Part shown: in pieces, positions 17,282-28,459 of the stretch
Layout of the letters: each line of letters starts with the position of its first letter
Position numbering within the stretch: the first letter of the stretch is position 1
Origin: Viridothelium virens
Lineage: Eukaryota > Ascomycota > Dothideomycetes > Trypetheliales > Trypetheliaceae
DNA length: 64,000 nucleotides
Direction of reading: 5' to 3'
Assembly: GCA_010094025.1 (NCBI GenBank)
Contig: ML991772.1
Location: 310,001 to 374,000, forward strand
Program-made: the position numbers and the translations under genes
Notes under the pieces: generated by a model
Databases searched by the model: none
The model's input: the letters and a program-made list of their open reading frames with translations, nothing else
Told to the model about the DNA's origin: nothing

Positions 17282-19548
17282 TTACGGAAGGAGTTGACTG
17301 CTACTGTCCTCGGTCGGGGTCCTGGACGGAAGTGATGTGTTGTCTGTCATCTCTTGATCGATGCTCGATAATCTGGGCTGATAGGTAACCTCTTTTGTCC
17401 ACTTGAGACTCCTCTGGCCGGCAACGTTAGACGCAGCTGGTCCGTGACGATAGCGTCCAATCAGCTTGAACGGGTTGGCAATTGACCAAAAGGCCTTGGA
17501 GAATGGCTGGGTCATCCTCTTGAATCGCCTTGTTCGTCTTAGACCTCGCACGGCGTGAGTATAGTTCTCGGTGTTTAGATGGCTCTGTGTACACCATTCT
17601 ATGACGAGGTAGACCATCGCCAGACCCATGGTGGCAGTGGCAATCCCAGTGCCGGAAGCCCAATACCATCTTGTCCATGGAGAATTCGTTGTGTTCCACT
17701 GAGTGAAATCCATATAGCCATGTTTTGTACCCCAGCTACTGGTCATGCAATCGCAATTCTGGAAGGCTCCCAGTGTCTGACCAAAGATAATGCAAAGCAA
17801 CCATAGAGTATTCACTATCTCAAACGGACGGAAGAAGCAACAGTTCCATCGCTCTCGCGCCGATGATGCATGCCATTTCGTGGATATTTCTTTGGCTCCT
17901 GATTCTGCGGTCGCAAACAGATAATTGCACCATTTGCGCCATATTGCGCTGGCTGCAGGGGTCTTTGCAAGCTGGGACTTTGTCGATGCTCCGAGAGTAG
18001 GCTCCCTCACAGGGGTCGGGACAGGCGCTCGCGGATTCATGGGCTTGGACTGCACTGTATCTGTAAGAGAAGTTTCTGAAGTCCGCCACCAAACCAGCAT
18101 TTCACAAAGCATGAGGGTGGTTGCAATCACAGTGAAGAATGTGTAACCCCCACTGCGACACCCAAGCCCAACCGTAGGCGTGAAAAAAGATAAGAACCAG
18201 GCCCCCAGGATTGTACCAAACACGATCAGGAAAGAAGTCAAGATTTGCCAGAACTCGCGGAGGTCGAACCAAATGAGACCTCGCTTGGTCTCACCAAGCA
18301 CCAGCTCGCACCTGGCTTCGTCTTCATCGTGTAGCCAGTCTCGGCCTCGCTCAGCAATATAGCACTGTTCGATGTCGGAAAGGATTGGATGGCTTTTTCC
18401 ACTGAAGTCAGCATGATAAAAGGCAAGGTTCGCGTGTTCGAGCAGCATGACCTACGCTGCACCATAATGCCATCTCACACGGCCCTGGCCAGCAAAATCA
18501 GTGAAAAAGTTATCCATATGCTTCGCTTGCGCGCTTATTTTGATGACCCAAGAGCTGAGTTCTTCTTGTTTTTGCAATCCACAGGCTCGAAAGGTCTTGA
18601 GATACTGCGCTCTCAGATCATCATCCATAAGGGCTTCCCGGACCTTATCGATTAATTTGTTAAGTTTCTTTCTCATATTTCGAGGCGCCACTGGGTTCCG
18701 ATCAATGATGCTGCAAAGAATCATAACGGGGAGCCACGCCAACAGAAGGCCAAGGGCGAGGTCATGTGCAGTGCTGTTCTCACCAATAGATCCGAAGGCA
18801 GTTTGGATTGAAATGACCAGAGAAAAAAGAAACCAAAGGGTGGAGATGAAGACAGGCACGACACTACGTCGACGTCCTGCACGAAGCTCTTCGGCATATC
18901 GTCGACGAATTTCTTTCAGATTCTCATCGGGCTTCGATAGTCGCAGATCTTTGCTGAATAACACAATCCGCAGGAGACCCTCAGCTTCTTTTCTACGTGA
19001 AGCATCTTCCCTCATTGTAAACTGGTTCATAGTTGCTAAGAGGTAGAAAGAATCCCGTATGCTGGCAAAGTCGCTGTCTGGGTCAGGTATGCGGTCTTCG
19101 TATTTAATGGCCATATCCACTAGACTCCAGTTACACACTATCTCAAAAACGTATTTAGCAAGACTTGGATAGACATACCTATCGTTGCACACTTTCCTGA
19201 GACCCTGATATTCCATAATGTATATGACAAGCTCGCTATAGGTGATCCAATCCATCTCGTAATTGCGAGGAAGGTCCTTCGGAATGCATTACTCTCAAAT
19301 GGAGCCTGCAGCAATACACCGATTGTAGGGAGAATCCAGGTAGTAATAGTAGCCGAAGTGATTTGCCATGGATAGAATTCGATTCCTTGTCCGCACACTT
19401 CTTGACAGCCATGGTACGTGATCTGAGTTGATCTGTTGTGTGGGATGCCGGGTGTTGGGCCATCATAACCATATTTGGCAATGAGATCGGGATTTTTCAT
19501 GTACTCAATCCCGCATTGGGTAAAATTGGCTGAGTGTGAGATGCCCAT
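17282..19548 (-). CDS. Uncharacterised fungal multi-pass membrane protein
   Basis: Exons on the minus strand: 19548-19179, 19119-18456 and 18401-17282; about 717 residues from the ATG at 19548. It resembles a family of large fungal integral membrane proteins of unknown function. Features: an N-terminal Cys-containing segment (NFTQCGIEYMKNP, YHGCQEVCG), a hydrophobic helix around WILPTIGVLL, the stretch RWIGSPIASLSYTLWNIRV, a helix pair near VFISTLWFLFSLVISIQ and LLLAWLPVMILCSII, then ILSDIEQCYIAERGR, four more hydrophobic segments and a polar tail. The second intron (18455-18402) is only 54 nt, a multiple of three, and contains an in-frame TAG; it has a CTGAC branch site and removing it restores the frame. 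The true start may lie in an upstream exon, because the open frame continues about 30 codons upstream without ATG and homologues begin with a signal-like segment. Confidence 0.75.
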
Positions 19549-20180
19549 CGTAATGAATCTGGGAAGATGGGTAAAGTTCAGGCCCAAGAGAGTGTGTGAA
19601 GTGCGTGAGGCTGATCACCACGAGTTTAAGAGAGACACAATGATCTGAAACAGAAAGGCAATCCATTTTAAATCTCGCGTTACATGGAGAAGTGCTACGT
19701 ACAACCAACGAGGCTGTGGACAAGCCTTCACCCAGCTTCCTGTTTGGGGTTGAGTGTAGCGAGAGGCGCTCTCGAATCCGGGACCTGAATATGCATGAGG
19801 CTATCTAACTTCCGTCATTGGCGAGAATGGTGAAGAGCGGCGTCCTGCAGGCCAAGTATAGGCATTTACTGTTTCATTCAAGCAATTGAGCTGCAGCTGC
19901 CAAGCGAAGATAGCGCGTAAGCACGTGATCTCCGTCTTGGCATGATGTTGGTGACAAAACTTTCGAGCAAGGCTGCGCCGGGATGGTTCCGCCCAGACGC
20001 ACCAGCCTAGCAGAGTACTCCATACCCCGCAATCCATGGTGTCAATGGCCGCGGTCTTCAAAGATTAACAACAGCTAAGCAGGATGCCGAACTTTCAATT
20101 GACGTATCTTCTCCTTTTCATACCCAGACCCGGTCCGTTACACCTTTCGAACGTGACCAGACGTCAGGCTGGCAGTCAAA
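19549..20180. other. Divergent promoter region, membrane protein / transhydrogenase
   Basis: 632 bases between divergent genes. It may also hold a first exon of the membrane-protein gene on the minus strand; I could not place one with confidence. Confidence 0.5.
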
Positions 20181-21718
20181 ATGGTCTCAGCAATTCGAGT
20201 AGCTCCAACTAAAGCTACCAGAGCATTAAATCTGCTTCGTACCGTCCAATATACACACCCGCCGTCCTGCCCATGTCATTCCAATCCTGGACACCATCAC
20301 CAGAATCCATTCGCAATCAATCAAGCCCGCCGTTCTCTAGCAACACCTGTTGATCATGCGCCGCAAAAGGAGTACGCCTTCGAAATGGCGGCATCAAGCA
20401 TACGCTTCGGACCTGGATGCACAAAGGAGGTCGGCATGGATTTCAAGAACATGGGGGCAAAGAAGGTCATGGTAGTGACGGACCAGAACGTTGCAAAATT
20501 AGACGCCATGAAACAGGTCTCAGAAGGGCTCGGGCGGGAGGGAATACCATTCGAGGTATATAGTAATTCCCGGGTGGAACCCAAGGATAGCTCGTAAGAC
20601 CCTCACGATGCACTGCACAGAAGGACACGCCTGCTTAGCTTCAGTACAGGATAAAGGAGGCCATAGACTTTGCAAAGCCGTACCAGCCAGACGCCTTCCT
20701 CGCTGTCGGCGGCGGTAGCGTAATTGACACGGCTAAGCTCATGAACCTTTACACCTCCAATCCCAATGCTGAGTTCCTCGACTTTGTCAATGCTCCTCTC
20801 GGGCTTGGTAAACCGATTCAGAACAAACTCAAGCCTCTCATTGCAGTCCCGACGACTGCTGGCACCGGATCTGAAACCACAGGAACTGCGATTTTCGATC
20901 TCGTCTCCAAACGGGCAAAGACAGGCATTGCACATCGCAATCTCAAGCCCACTCTTGGCATTTGCGACCCTCTGAATACCCGTACCATGCCATCCGCGGT
21001 TCATGCCTCATCAGGGCTTGACGTCTTATGCCACAGCTTGGAGTCCTGGACAGCGATCCCGTATTACGAGCGCGTACCTCGGCCGTCCAACCCAATCAAT
21101 CGCCCAGCGTACCAAGGAGCGAATCCAATTTCCGACATCTTCTCGCTTCAAGCCCTCCGCGACACAGTGAAATATCTCCCTCGCGCTGCGAAGGACCCCG
21201 ATGACTTTGAGGCACAGAGCAAGATGCTACTTGCTGCAACATTGGCTGGCGTGGGCTTTGGAAATGCGGGCGTACATTTGTGCCACGGCATGAGCTATCC
21301 GATTTCCGGCCAGAACCCAGGCTATCAGCATCATGGCTACCAGGTTACTGCGCCCATCATCCCACATGGCGTCAGTGTCGCAGTCACCTCACCGGCTGTC
21401 TTTAAATTTACGGGCGCGAGTAATCCAGAGAGGCATCTTGCTGCAGCGGAAGCGTTCGGTGTGGACGTGAGTCAGGTGAAGAAAGAGAGCGCGGGAGAAG
21501 TTCTCGGCGAGGCATTAGCCAAATTCTTAGTAGACTTAGGCGATCAGCCAAGAGGCCTGAAGGACTTGGGTTTTGGCAAAGAGCATGTGAACGATTTAGT
21601 CGAGGGGACAATCCCTCAAGCGAGAGTACTCATGTTGGCTCCAAATCTTGAGATGCAGAATGTAGACGCAGAAAGGGAACAGTTGAGAGACTTGTTTGAA
21701 GAGGCAATGACGTATTGA
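20181..21718 (+). CDS. Hydroxyacid-oxoacid transhydrogenase, mitochondrial (iron-dependent ADH family)
   Basis: ADHFE1-type enzyme that oxidises 4-hydroxybutyrate to succinic semialdehyde while reducing 2-oxoglutarate to 2-hydroxyglutarate. Exons 20181-20593 and 20650-21718; 493 residues. The first roughly 55 residues are Arg/Ser-rich and almost free of acidic residues, like a mitochondrial presequence (ending near QARRSLATP). The body has the iron-ADH fold: FGPGCTKEVG, nucleotide site GGGSVIDTAK, TAGTGSETTG, and metal ligand residues around HASSGLDVLCHSLESW and GVHLCHGMSYPISG. Two AG sites lie close together at the acceptor; only the one ending at 20649 keeps the frame open. It is transcribed towards TRM7. 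Assignment to the transhydrogenase branch rather than plain alcohol dehydrogenase rests on the PYYER and NPISDIFSLQAL stretches. Confidence 0.9.
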
Positions 21719-21975
21719 TCTTGAAGGATGTCCAAGCTTTTCTCCTCATAGCCGTTCTGTATATTGCATCTCAGGCGTCCTGTCTGTAAGTAGCTCAGTT
21801 AGAAGCTTTGTACAGAGCTGTGAAAATCTTGTCGGAAATCCAATTTTCAAGACCAATCAAAATCCACTCCGGTGCTACCATGATTCCAGGGCTTAGTGGA
21901 TGCGCGACTAGAGTCTTCCGTTGATATTGTAGCATGGCTCTAGGAAAAAGACCAACCCGGGTAGATATCGCCACA

Positions 21976-23085
21976 TCATCCTTGACCTTTCGTTTTCCCA
22001 TGAGCGCCGCCAGCCGCTCTACGCATTTCCAATGCTCGCTTGTAAGGCGGTGCTGTGGGAGGCTGGATCGGATCAAGAGTTTTTCTATCTTTCGGAAGAT
22101 GGTATGAAGCGTCTGCGTCGAAGCCGGATAGATCACCACAAGCAAGGAAAGGTGCTATCCACCGCGCCTCGTCGAGTTCCTCCTCATCCTCGCTTAATTC
22201 CAGCTCTGTGATACCATCTTCACGTACGGTTCTCCCAGACTTTGCCTTCTGAGGTGCTAATTCGGGATCGATAGGCAGCTTCCTGCCTGCGCCTAATGGA
22301 GTATCGAGACTGGCCTGGAATCCTTTGGGAGGACTAAAATGCGTGCACACCACAAATGCTTCCACACTGCTTGCCCTGCTGCTACGTGGCTTTGCCACAC
22401 GGACATCCTTAAAGACAAGTTTTAACTGCGCATAAAGTAGGTCAACATCTTTGCCCCTAAAGATTTTAGCAACGAATCTTCCGCCAGGTTTTAGAACACA
22501 TAGCGCCAGGTTTAGAGCAGCCCAAAGCAGCTGTGACTGAATATAGATATCCAAGTCATGAAGCCCTGTAACGTCAGGTGCTCCATCTGAAAGCACAAGG
22601 TCTACAGGATGTGAGGCGGATGTAGAAGAGGGATCATAAGCGTCTGGATCTAGGGCCCTCAACAACAGCGGGACAGTAGAAGGATGCGTTATGTCGGCTT
22701 TCAAAGTCGTAATGCCTTCGAGTGGACTCATAGGTTGCAAGTCAATTGCAACTATCTTTACATCTTTTTTGGGCGGTTCAGGTTTCGTTTCAGATGCTGG
22801 CGGTGGGGCTATGTTGTCAAGATGGGCCTTGATTTGGGCTTCTTCCTTTTGATGCTGCTCTTCCCAAGCAGTACGACCAAACTTTTCACCTTTGATCAGT
22901 ACTCGTGAAAGGACCTGGCTCCAACTTCCCGGGGCTGCGCATAGGTCGACCACTCGTGTGACATCCTTGAACAAGTTGAACTGTTCGTCAATCTGGATTA
23001 GTTTGAAGGCACTACGTGCACGCCAGCCTTGCTCCTTGGCAAGTCTATAATATGCATCGCGTTTGTCCTTTGAAGATTTGCCCAT
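21976..23085 (-). CDS. TRM7: tRNA 2'-O-ribose methyltransferase Trm7 (FtsJ family)
   Basis: Cytoplasmic AdoMet-dependent enzyme that methylates ribose 2'-OH at positions 32 and 34 of the tRNA anticodon loop. Single exon, 369 residues from MGKSSKDKRDAYYRLAKEQG, the conserved family N-terminus; the open frame extends 51 codons further upstream but has no ATG. The SAM site is VVDLCAAPGSWSQVL. The K-D-K-E catalytic tetrad is seen as Lys in SAFKLIQ, Asp in LVLSDGAPD, Lys in FVAKIFRG and Glu in SSVEAFVV. Between the SAM motif and the second strand there is a charged insertion of about 40 residues, and the C-terminal quarter is acidic and then basic. Both are common in fungal members. It converges with the transhydrogenase gene. 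Confidence 0.93.
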   Translation of the reverse strand: MGKSSKDKRDAYYRLAKEQGWRARSAFKLIQIDEQFNLFKDVTRVVDLCAAPGSWSQVLSRVLIKGEKFGRTAWEEQHQKEEAQIKAHLDNIAPPPASETKPEPPKKDVKIVAIDLQPMSPLEGITTLKADITHPSTVPLLLRALDPDAYDPSSTSASHPVDLVLSDGAPDVTGLHDLDIYIQSQLLWAALNLALCVLKPGGRFVAKIFRGKDVDLLYAQLKLVFKDVRVAKPRSSRASSVEAFVVCTHFSPPKGFQASLDTPLGAGRKLPIDPELAPQKAKSGRTVREDGITELELSEDEEELDEARWIAPFLACGDLSGFDADASYHLPKDRKTLDPIQPPTAPPYKRALEMRRAAGGAHGKTKGQG

Positions 23086-24298
23086 GGTAGACTTGGTAGG
23101 CGTCAGCAATGGGACCGTACATGGAGTACGGCGTAGGTAGTGGAGAAGAAATTTGGCCCTGTGCACCGTTGTGACTGGTGGCGCTAAGCGAGAACCTTGC
23201 CTTGCAGGGTCGCCCGCGCTCTTCGGTCCGCCCAGCAAGCGTTACATCCATTAAGAACCAATAACCTTGTATGAGTGCATTGAGACCGCAATCATTGCGC
23301 GATTAAATCGAAGATTGTCTAAGGCGATGATGTCTAGGCAGATCTATCAGGCGGTGGCTTATGGAAAAAGCAAAGACTAGAGTACTGGATCAGCAGGCAT
23401 TCGATGAACGCCGCACACAGACTCACGGCAGTCTCATGATGGAGTCACCAACCTATTTCTAGATCGCAAGGTAGCCCGGACCTTGTACTTCGAAATAGGC
23501 ATCTCCAAGTAGAGTAGTTATACGTCTGCTTGCAGTTTATCTTCATGAAGGACCAAGCTCACACACATCTCGGCGATCTGTCCTAGACGCACGCGAGCTT
23601 TCTAGCTCCACACTCACCTTTCCCTACCGGCGCCTACTCCCTGAAGTCCTCTAAGCGACGATGTGCCTGGCCCGTCCAACTCTCAACCCCGGTAAACCCG
23701 TCTGGCAATGACAGAGATGGAATACTCGCGCCTTCGCCAGGCATGTTCGAACGGGCATGGAACGTTCACGACTTTGCTCTTGCTCTTCAATAAGATGAAC
23801 GAGTACGATGATGACCTCCAGATAAAGGTACATACGAAAGGAGACAAGGATATGCGTGGAGTGATAGCAGTGGGTGCTTCTATAATTGACGATTATTCAG
23901 ACACTCCCGCTTGGCTATCCTCACTTCATCTTGAAAACCTCTTGGCAACCTACTGTTGCTTAACGAATCTAGAGGTAGTTTTTCCCTAGCTACAGGTATA
24001 TTCAAGCGCGGTCTTTATATACTTCAGCGAATCTTACAACTGGATCTCCAGCTTAGCTGAAGGCCGAACTAAGCTTTAGATTTTCTCACAAACGAGATTT
24101 GCCAGCACTCTACAGTGCATGTTGGGAAAACGATTATCTGCTCTTACTTGGCGAGGCTATTTCTGTCGCTCGCTTGTTAGAACATAGCTACCATCGACGA
24201 CGATGTCGCTGCGCACGGCATATATGTGGGTAATTTGACCATTGACGTCTTCGTACATCATGCCAAGTCTTTGGGCAAGGCAATCATAAACTTTATCT
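23086..24298. other. Spacer upstream of TRM7
   Basis: 1.2 kb with the TRM7 promoter. Open frames of 60-93 codons on both strands overlap each other near 23650-23990 and have no recognised content. Nothing else is seen. Confidence 0.5.
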
Positions 24299-24696
24299 TT
24301 AAGAAACCTTACCACGCCGCCTTTCAGTAGCCAATCCGCTAACTTCGGGTGGAGCAAGAAGCGTCATCAATCCAAGCAACGCCAGTCCTCCGCAACCCCA
24401 TACTCCAACTGCCATGGAAGTGTTGTAATGGCTCTCCCTCACGTAATGACTCCATGCTCCCAAGCCCGTCATCACATGGTGGAACATATCGGTGAGAATG
24501 GCCGCCTTCGCGTATGGCTGCACTCCACTCCTCTGCTGCGCCTTGGTCGTGGAGTTGCTGAAGAATGGTAGAGGGACAGCGTCCGAAATGACAACGAGCA
24601 TGAGGGCGATGGTCAACAGGCCCCAGGCATCGGTGCGGACGTTATAGATCTCGAGATCATTGGGGGCCAGGTTTCGTTGTGCTGGTGGGCGAAACC
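24299..24696 (-). CDS. Fragmentary fungal membrane protein, 5' exon not found
   Basis: A minus-strand open frame that starts at a good acceptor (CTTCAG, 24697-24702) and runs to a stop at 24299, giving about 131 residues. It contains APNDLEIYNVRTDAWG, a hydrophobic helix (LTIALMLVVISDAVPLPFF), a second one around AAILTDMFHHVMTGLGAW, and a third (VWGCGGLALLGLMTLLA). The pattern looks like small fungal membrane proteins of unknown function. The first exon is missing: an open frame at 24802-25071 ends near a GTAAGC donor but joins in the wrong phase. The gene may therefore be decayed or have an unseen exon. Confidence 0.45.
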
Positions 24697-26122
24697 CTGA
24701 AGACAGTGAGCATATACTAGCTTGTCTAGCTAGTAACCGTGTAGCTCAGAGAACAGTGATGCACAGTTGAGGGCTGGAACAGCTAGCATAGAGCAGCGTT
24801 GTCATAGGGGCACCTTCGATTCACTCCCTTCATAGTAGTATACATGAAGAAATCTAGGGCTTACAGGATATGACCATTTCCGGGTCATAGATACGACATA
24901 AAGCTCGTGTAGTGTACCAGAGAGCACTACCAAAAACGTATGCATGGAAGAGCTATATGAGGTTAACCTTGGAATGATGGCTCCCGCCACTGAATTGACA
25001 AGACATGACGGCGATGAGATATTTTCTGAACCCACGTCGAAGAGAGCCATTTTCCAGTCTGACGGCTTCAAAAATTACCAACAGCTGAATCAACAAAGAT
25101 TAATCTCAGGGTTGGGGTAGGCGGGTGGACGTTAAGGTCCCAATACGTTCAGCTCTGCGAGTACCGTACGTGGTGATTTCTTTATTGCTGCAGCATGACC
25201 TCTTTTTGACTTGCTGTACGAGTGCGATCCCCGGTCAGTAGATCATCTAGCGATAAGAGGACTGCATTTCAGAGGAAGTCTATCTCAATTGAGACGCCAC
25301 TCTAATGATGACGTCAAGGGTACAAGACCGCCAGGATAGGAGTATTTTCCCCCACGCCGCTCGGACCACCACTCCGATCGCAGATTTCTGAACAGCGCAC
25401 AAACCTTCAAAATTCAATAACTTTATCGATATAGATCCGATTGATGCAGCTCTTGCTGATTTGAGACCTCAGGAGTGCCATAATATTAAGACTACTGCCA
25501 GAAGTTACGAAGTCGCTTGTCTTACGTTGCGAGATCGCTATATTGGCGATGCCCTTAGTTGTACAGACTTTCATCGAAATGTTCAAACCAAGCTTTAGAC
25601 GTAAGAGTGTGCCTATTACGGACCGGCGTACCCTCTCTGCTAGCGCAACCGAGGTACAATATCCTTTTTATCCAATTGTAGTCTACACAGACATTAGACC
25701 TTTACAAAAAGGTAAAGATTAGATTAGGTCAAACCAAGGATCTCTAATGTAACTGAGGTTTTTCCGTGTGTGTAATTAGACATAATAATACCTACAACGC
25801 TATAAAAACTAAATAACTGGGTGTAAATAGTAAAGTAAGACAGCAGCAAGTTGGATTGCTTTATAATTCCCAAATAAGGCAGTAGATAGCGTGAAAAACA
25901 CGAGAAACATTGAAGTTGTAGACTTACTAAGGTAGTAAGTTTGGTGAGGGAGGCGAATTTTGACGTTGCAGGAGGTTTTGGGGCAGGTGGCGCTCACCAG
26001 CACCTTGGCTAAGCGCAAACCTTGCCCTTCGATTCCTGAGAAATTTTGCGCAGTCTGCTCCAACCTCCACAGCCAAAGCTGATATTTTTGATTTAATAGA
26101 ACAACAGACTCAGCTCGACCCA
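24697..26122. other. AT-richer spacer with transposon debris
   Basis: Holds the possible 5' part of the preceding membrane gene, a DNA transposase relic listed separately, and the MAK5 promoter. The part from about 25400 to 25830 is visibly richer in A and T than the flanking genes. Confidence 0.55.
25417..25599 (+). mobile_element. Relic of a pogo/Fot1-type DNA transposon (N-terminal transposase fragment)
   Basis: About 60 codons resemble the start of fungal pogo/Fot1 (Tc1-mariner) transposases: IDAALADLRPQE followed by IKTTARSYEVACLTLRDRY, IGDALS and a final VQTKL. This is the centromere-binding-protein-B-like (psq) helix-turn-helix that normally opens the transposase. The frame ends in TAG at 25597-25599 just where the family continues with a Pro-Glu stretch. 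No DDE catalytic part and no clear inverted repeats are visible. The TA-rich composition, with stops that could come from C-to-T changes, fits repeat-induced point mutation, but that is inference. Confidence 0.6.
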
Positions 26123-28459
26123 ATGGCTCCAGACAGAGGGAAGAGGAAGTTACCACCGAAAGTGGCAGCGATGAAGGCTCGAAAGCGTCAGAGGCTTGAA
26201 GAAAATGGTTCAACGCCGAGACCCCCAACTCAAAAACGTCAGGAAGATGATGCAGGGCGGACTGTCAAACTAGATACTCTACAATGGAAGCCGGTGCAAA
26301 TGCCAGACCGCATGGATGATTATGAGGGTTTCTTTGGACTCGAAGAGATTGATGATGTCGAGATCGTTCGAGATGCTAATGACGGGACGACTTCGTACAG
26401 AACCCTACCAAGAGAAGATGGGGTCGCCAAACCCCTGAAAGAGGATGAGAATGTGCCTTTCCGGAGGACAGAAGACCAGACGTCTAACGGAGACGATGAT
26501 CACGTTGAAGATTGGTCTGGATTTTCTGATGGAGATGAGACCACAGCATCTACGCAAACAACTGAAGCAAATCCAACGAGAACGCGTACATCTAGCCAGA
26601 CGAGCAGTAACGAAGGTAGTAGTCGACAGTCACAGCAGAAGCTCACTTCACTACCATTCCAGAATTTGGAGAAAGTCAAAGACGATGGCGTAAATACCTC
26701 TGCGTGGCATCACCTCCATCTCAGCGCTGAGACGCTTTCCTCTCTCTCTCAACTGAAGTTTTCGAAACCAACGCCAATTCAGTCTGCTTCCATTCCCGAG
26801 ATTTGTGCAGGTCACGATCTTATCGGAAAGGCTTCCACAGGTTCTGGTAAGACCCTGGCGTTTGCGATTCCTATTATGGAGAGATTCCTGGACTCACGGG
26901 AAACGAATCGGCAAGCACCTATCGCTCTTATACTTGCACCAACTCGAGAACTGGCTCACCAACTTACCAGTCATATAACAGCGCTGGGCTCTAATGGATA
27001 TTCAGTTGATCCAAATATTGCTACAGTGACTGGTGGACTTTCCGTACAGAAACAGCAACGGTTACTGGAAAAGGCTGACATTGTCATTGGCACTCCAGGG
27101 CGGCTCTGGGAGGTCATGAGCGATAGCCATGGACTCATTGACAAATTCAAAAAGATCGCATTTCTGGTGGTAGATGAGGCTGATCGCCTGCTTAGTCAAG
27201 GTCACTTCAAGGAAGTCGAAGAAATCCTGAACGCTTTAGACCGCAAAGACGACAATTCTCCCTCCAACACCCCAGCAAAGACCCAATTACAGCCTCGTCA
27301 GACCCTCGTCTTCTCTGCTACATTCCAAAAAGGCTTGCAACAGAAGCTTACGGGCAAGAGCAAGCCCTCCGGCGATCTAATGAACGGCAAAGAATCCATG
27401 GAGTACCTCCTCCAAAAGCTGAACTTCCGCTCCGCCAAACCCAAATTCATCGACGTCAACCCAATCTCCCAAATGGCCTCCGGCCTCCGGGAAGCCCTCC
27501 TCGAATGCGCCGGCCAAGAAAAAGACCTCTACCTCTACGCCCTCCTCCTCCTGCACCAGCCCCACCAGCCCCATCAACGAGCCCACTCCCCGTCCCAACC
27601 CACCCCCTCTCCTCCACGCACTCTCCTCTTCGCGAACTCCATTGCCGCCGTCCGCCGCCTCACCCCGTTCCTGCAAAACCTACAGCTCCCCGCGCTCGCC
27701 CTGCACTCACACATGCCACAGAAGGCGCGTCTACGCTCGCTCGAGCGCTTCTCCGCCACCACCAACACCACCAGCTCCAGCGGCACCATCCTCGTCGCCA
27801 CCGATGTCGCCGCCCGCGGCCTCGACATCCCGGGCGTGCAGCTCATCATCCACTACCACCTGCCGCGCACCGCGGACGCGTACGTGCACCGGTCGGGACG
27901 CACGGCGCGGGCGGAGCGGGAGGGCGCGAGCGTGCTGATGTGTGCGCCGGAGGAGGTGGCGGGGGTGAGGAGGTTGCTGGCGAGGGTGCATGCTGGTGGT
28001 GGTGATGGTGGGAAGAGGGCTGGGAAGTATCAGATGCGGACGCTGGATTTGGATCGCAGGGTGGTGGCGAGGTTGAAGCCGAGGGTGGGGTTGGCGAAGA
28101 GGTTGGCGGATGCGGTGATTGCGAAGGAGAAGAGGAGTGCGGAGGAGGAGTTTTTTAAGGAGGCGGCGGAGGAGTTGGGGGTCGAGTATGATAGTGAGGA
28201 GATGGAGAAGGAGGGGAAGGGGAAGAGGGGGAGGGGGAGTGGGAGGAAGAAGGTGGAGAGGGAGGCGAGGAGTATGACGAAGGGGGAGGCGCAGGCGTTA
28301 AGGGCGGAGTTGAAGGGGTTGTTGGCGCAGAGGGTTAATGTCGGTATTAGTGAGAGGTACTTGACAAGTGGTCGTCTCGATGTGGATCAGCTGCTGCAGG
28401 GCCGAAAGAATGGCGAGTTCCTGGGACCTGTAGAAGGACTGGGCTTCGATGGTATGTAG
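26123..28459 (+). CDS. MAK5: ATP-dependent RNA helicase Mak5 (DEAD box, 60S biogenesis)
   Basis: Nucleolar DEAD-box helicase (DDX24 group) needed for large-subunit ribosome assembly. Single exon, 778 residues. A basic N-terminus (KRKLPPKVAAMKARKRQR) and the characteristic segment LQWKPVQMP ... YEGFFGLEEIDDVEI mark the Mak5 branch. Helicase motifs: Q motif FSKPTPIQSASIP, Walker A ASTGSGKT (about residue 240), PTRELAHQ, TGG, TPGRLWE, VVDEADRLL (about 350), SATF (about 398), LLFANSIAAVRRL, TDVAARGLDIPGVQ and HRSGRTARA. The tail is basic and acidic by turns. From about 27440 codons end mostly in C, then from about 27900 mostly in G, so the coding strand changes from C-rich to G-rich within one exon without breaking the protein. 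Confidence 0.94.
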   Translation: MAPDRGKRKLPPKVAAMKARKRQRLEENGSTPRPPTQKRQEDDAGRTVKLDTLQWKPVQMPDRMDDYEGFFGLEEIDDVEIVRDANDGTTSYRTLPREDGVAKPLKEDENVPFRRTEDQTSNGDDDHVEDWSGFSDGDETTASTQTTEANPTRTRTSSQTSSNEGSSRQSQQKLTSLPFQNLEKVKDDGVNTSAWHHLHLSAETLSSLSQLKFSKPTPIQSASIPEICAGHDLIGKASTGSGKTLAFAIPIMERFLDSRETNRQAPIALILAPTRELAHQLTSHITALGSNGYSVDPNIATVTGGLSVQKQQRLLEKADIVIGTPGRLWEVMSDSHGLIDKFKKIAFLVVDEADRLLSQGHFKEVEEILNALDRKDDNSPSNTPAKTQLQPRQTLVFSATFQKGLQQKLTGKSKPSGDLMNGKESMEYLLQKLNFRSAKPKFIDVNPISQMASGLREALLECAGQEKDLYLYALLLLHQPHQPHQRAHSPSQPTPSPPRTLLFANSIAAVRRLTPFLQNLQLPALALHSHMPQKARLRSLERFSATTNTTSSSGTILVATDVAARGLDIPGVQLIIHYHLPRTADAYVHRSGRTARAEREGASVLMCAPEEVAGVRRLLARVHAGGGDGGKRAGKYQMRTLDLDRRVVARLKPRVGLAKRLADAVIAKEKRSAEEEFFKEAAEELGVEYDSEEMEKEGKGKRGRGSGRKKVEREARSMTKGEAQALRAELKGLLAQRVNVGISERYLTSGRLDVDQLLQGRKNGEFLGPVEGLGFDGM

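Noticed and set aside
19760-19790. A CTCTCGAATCCGGG string resembling a tRNA B box
   Set aside because: No A box, anticodon stem or acceptor stem could be found around it.
23086-23238. An N-terminal extension of TRM7
   Set aside because: The frame is open, but it has no ATG and the family start MGKSSKDK is present downstream.
23651-23989. Overlapping open frames on both strands upstream of TRM7
   Set aside because: Neither has recognisable content, and they overlap each other.
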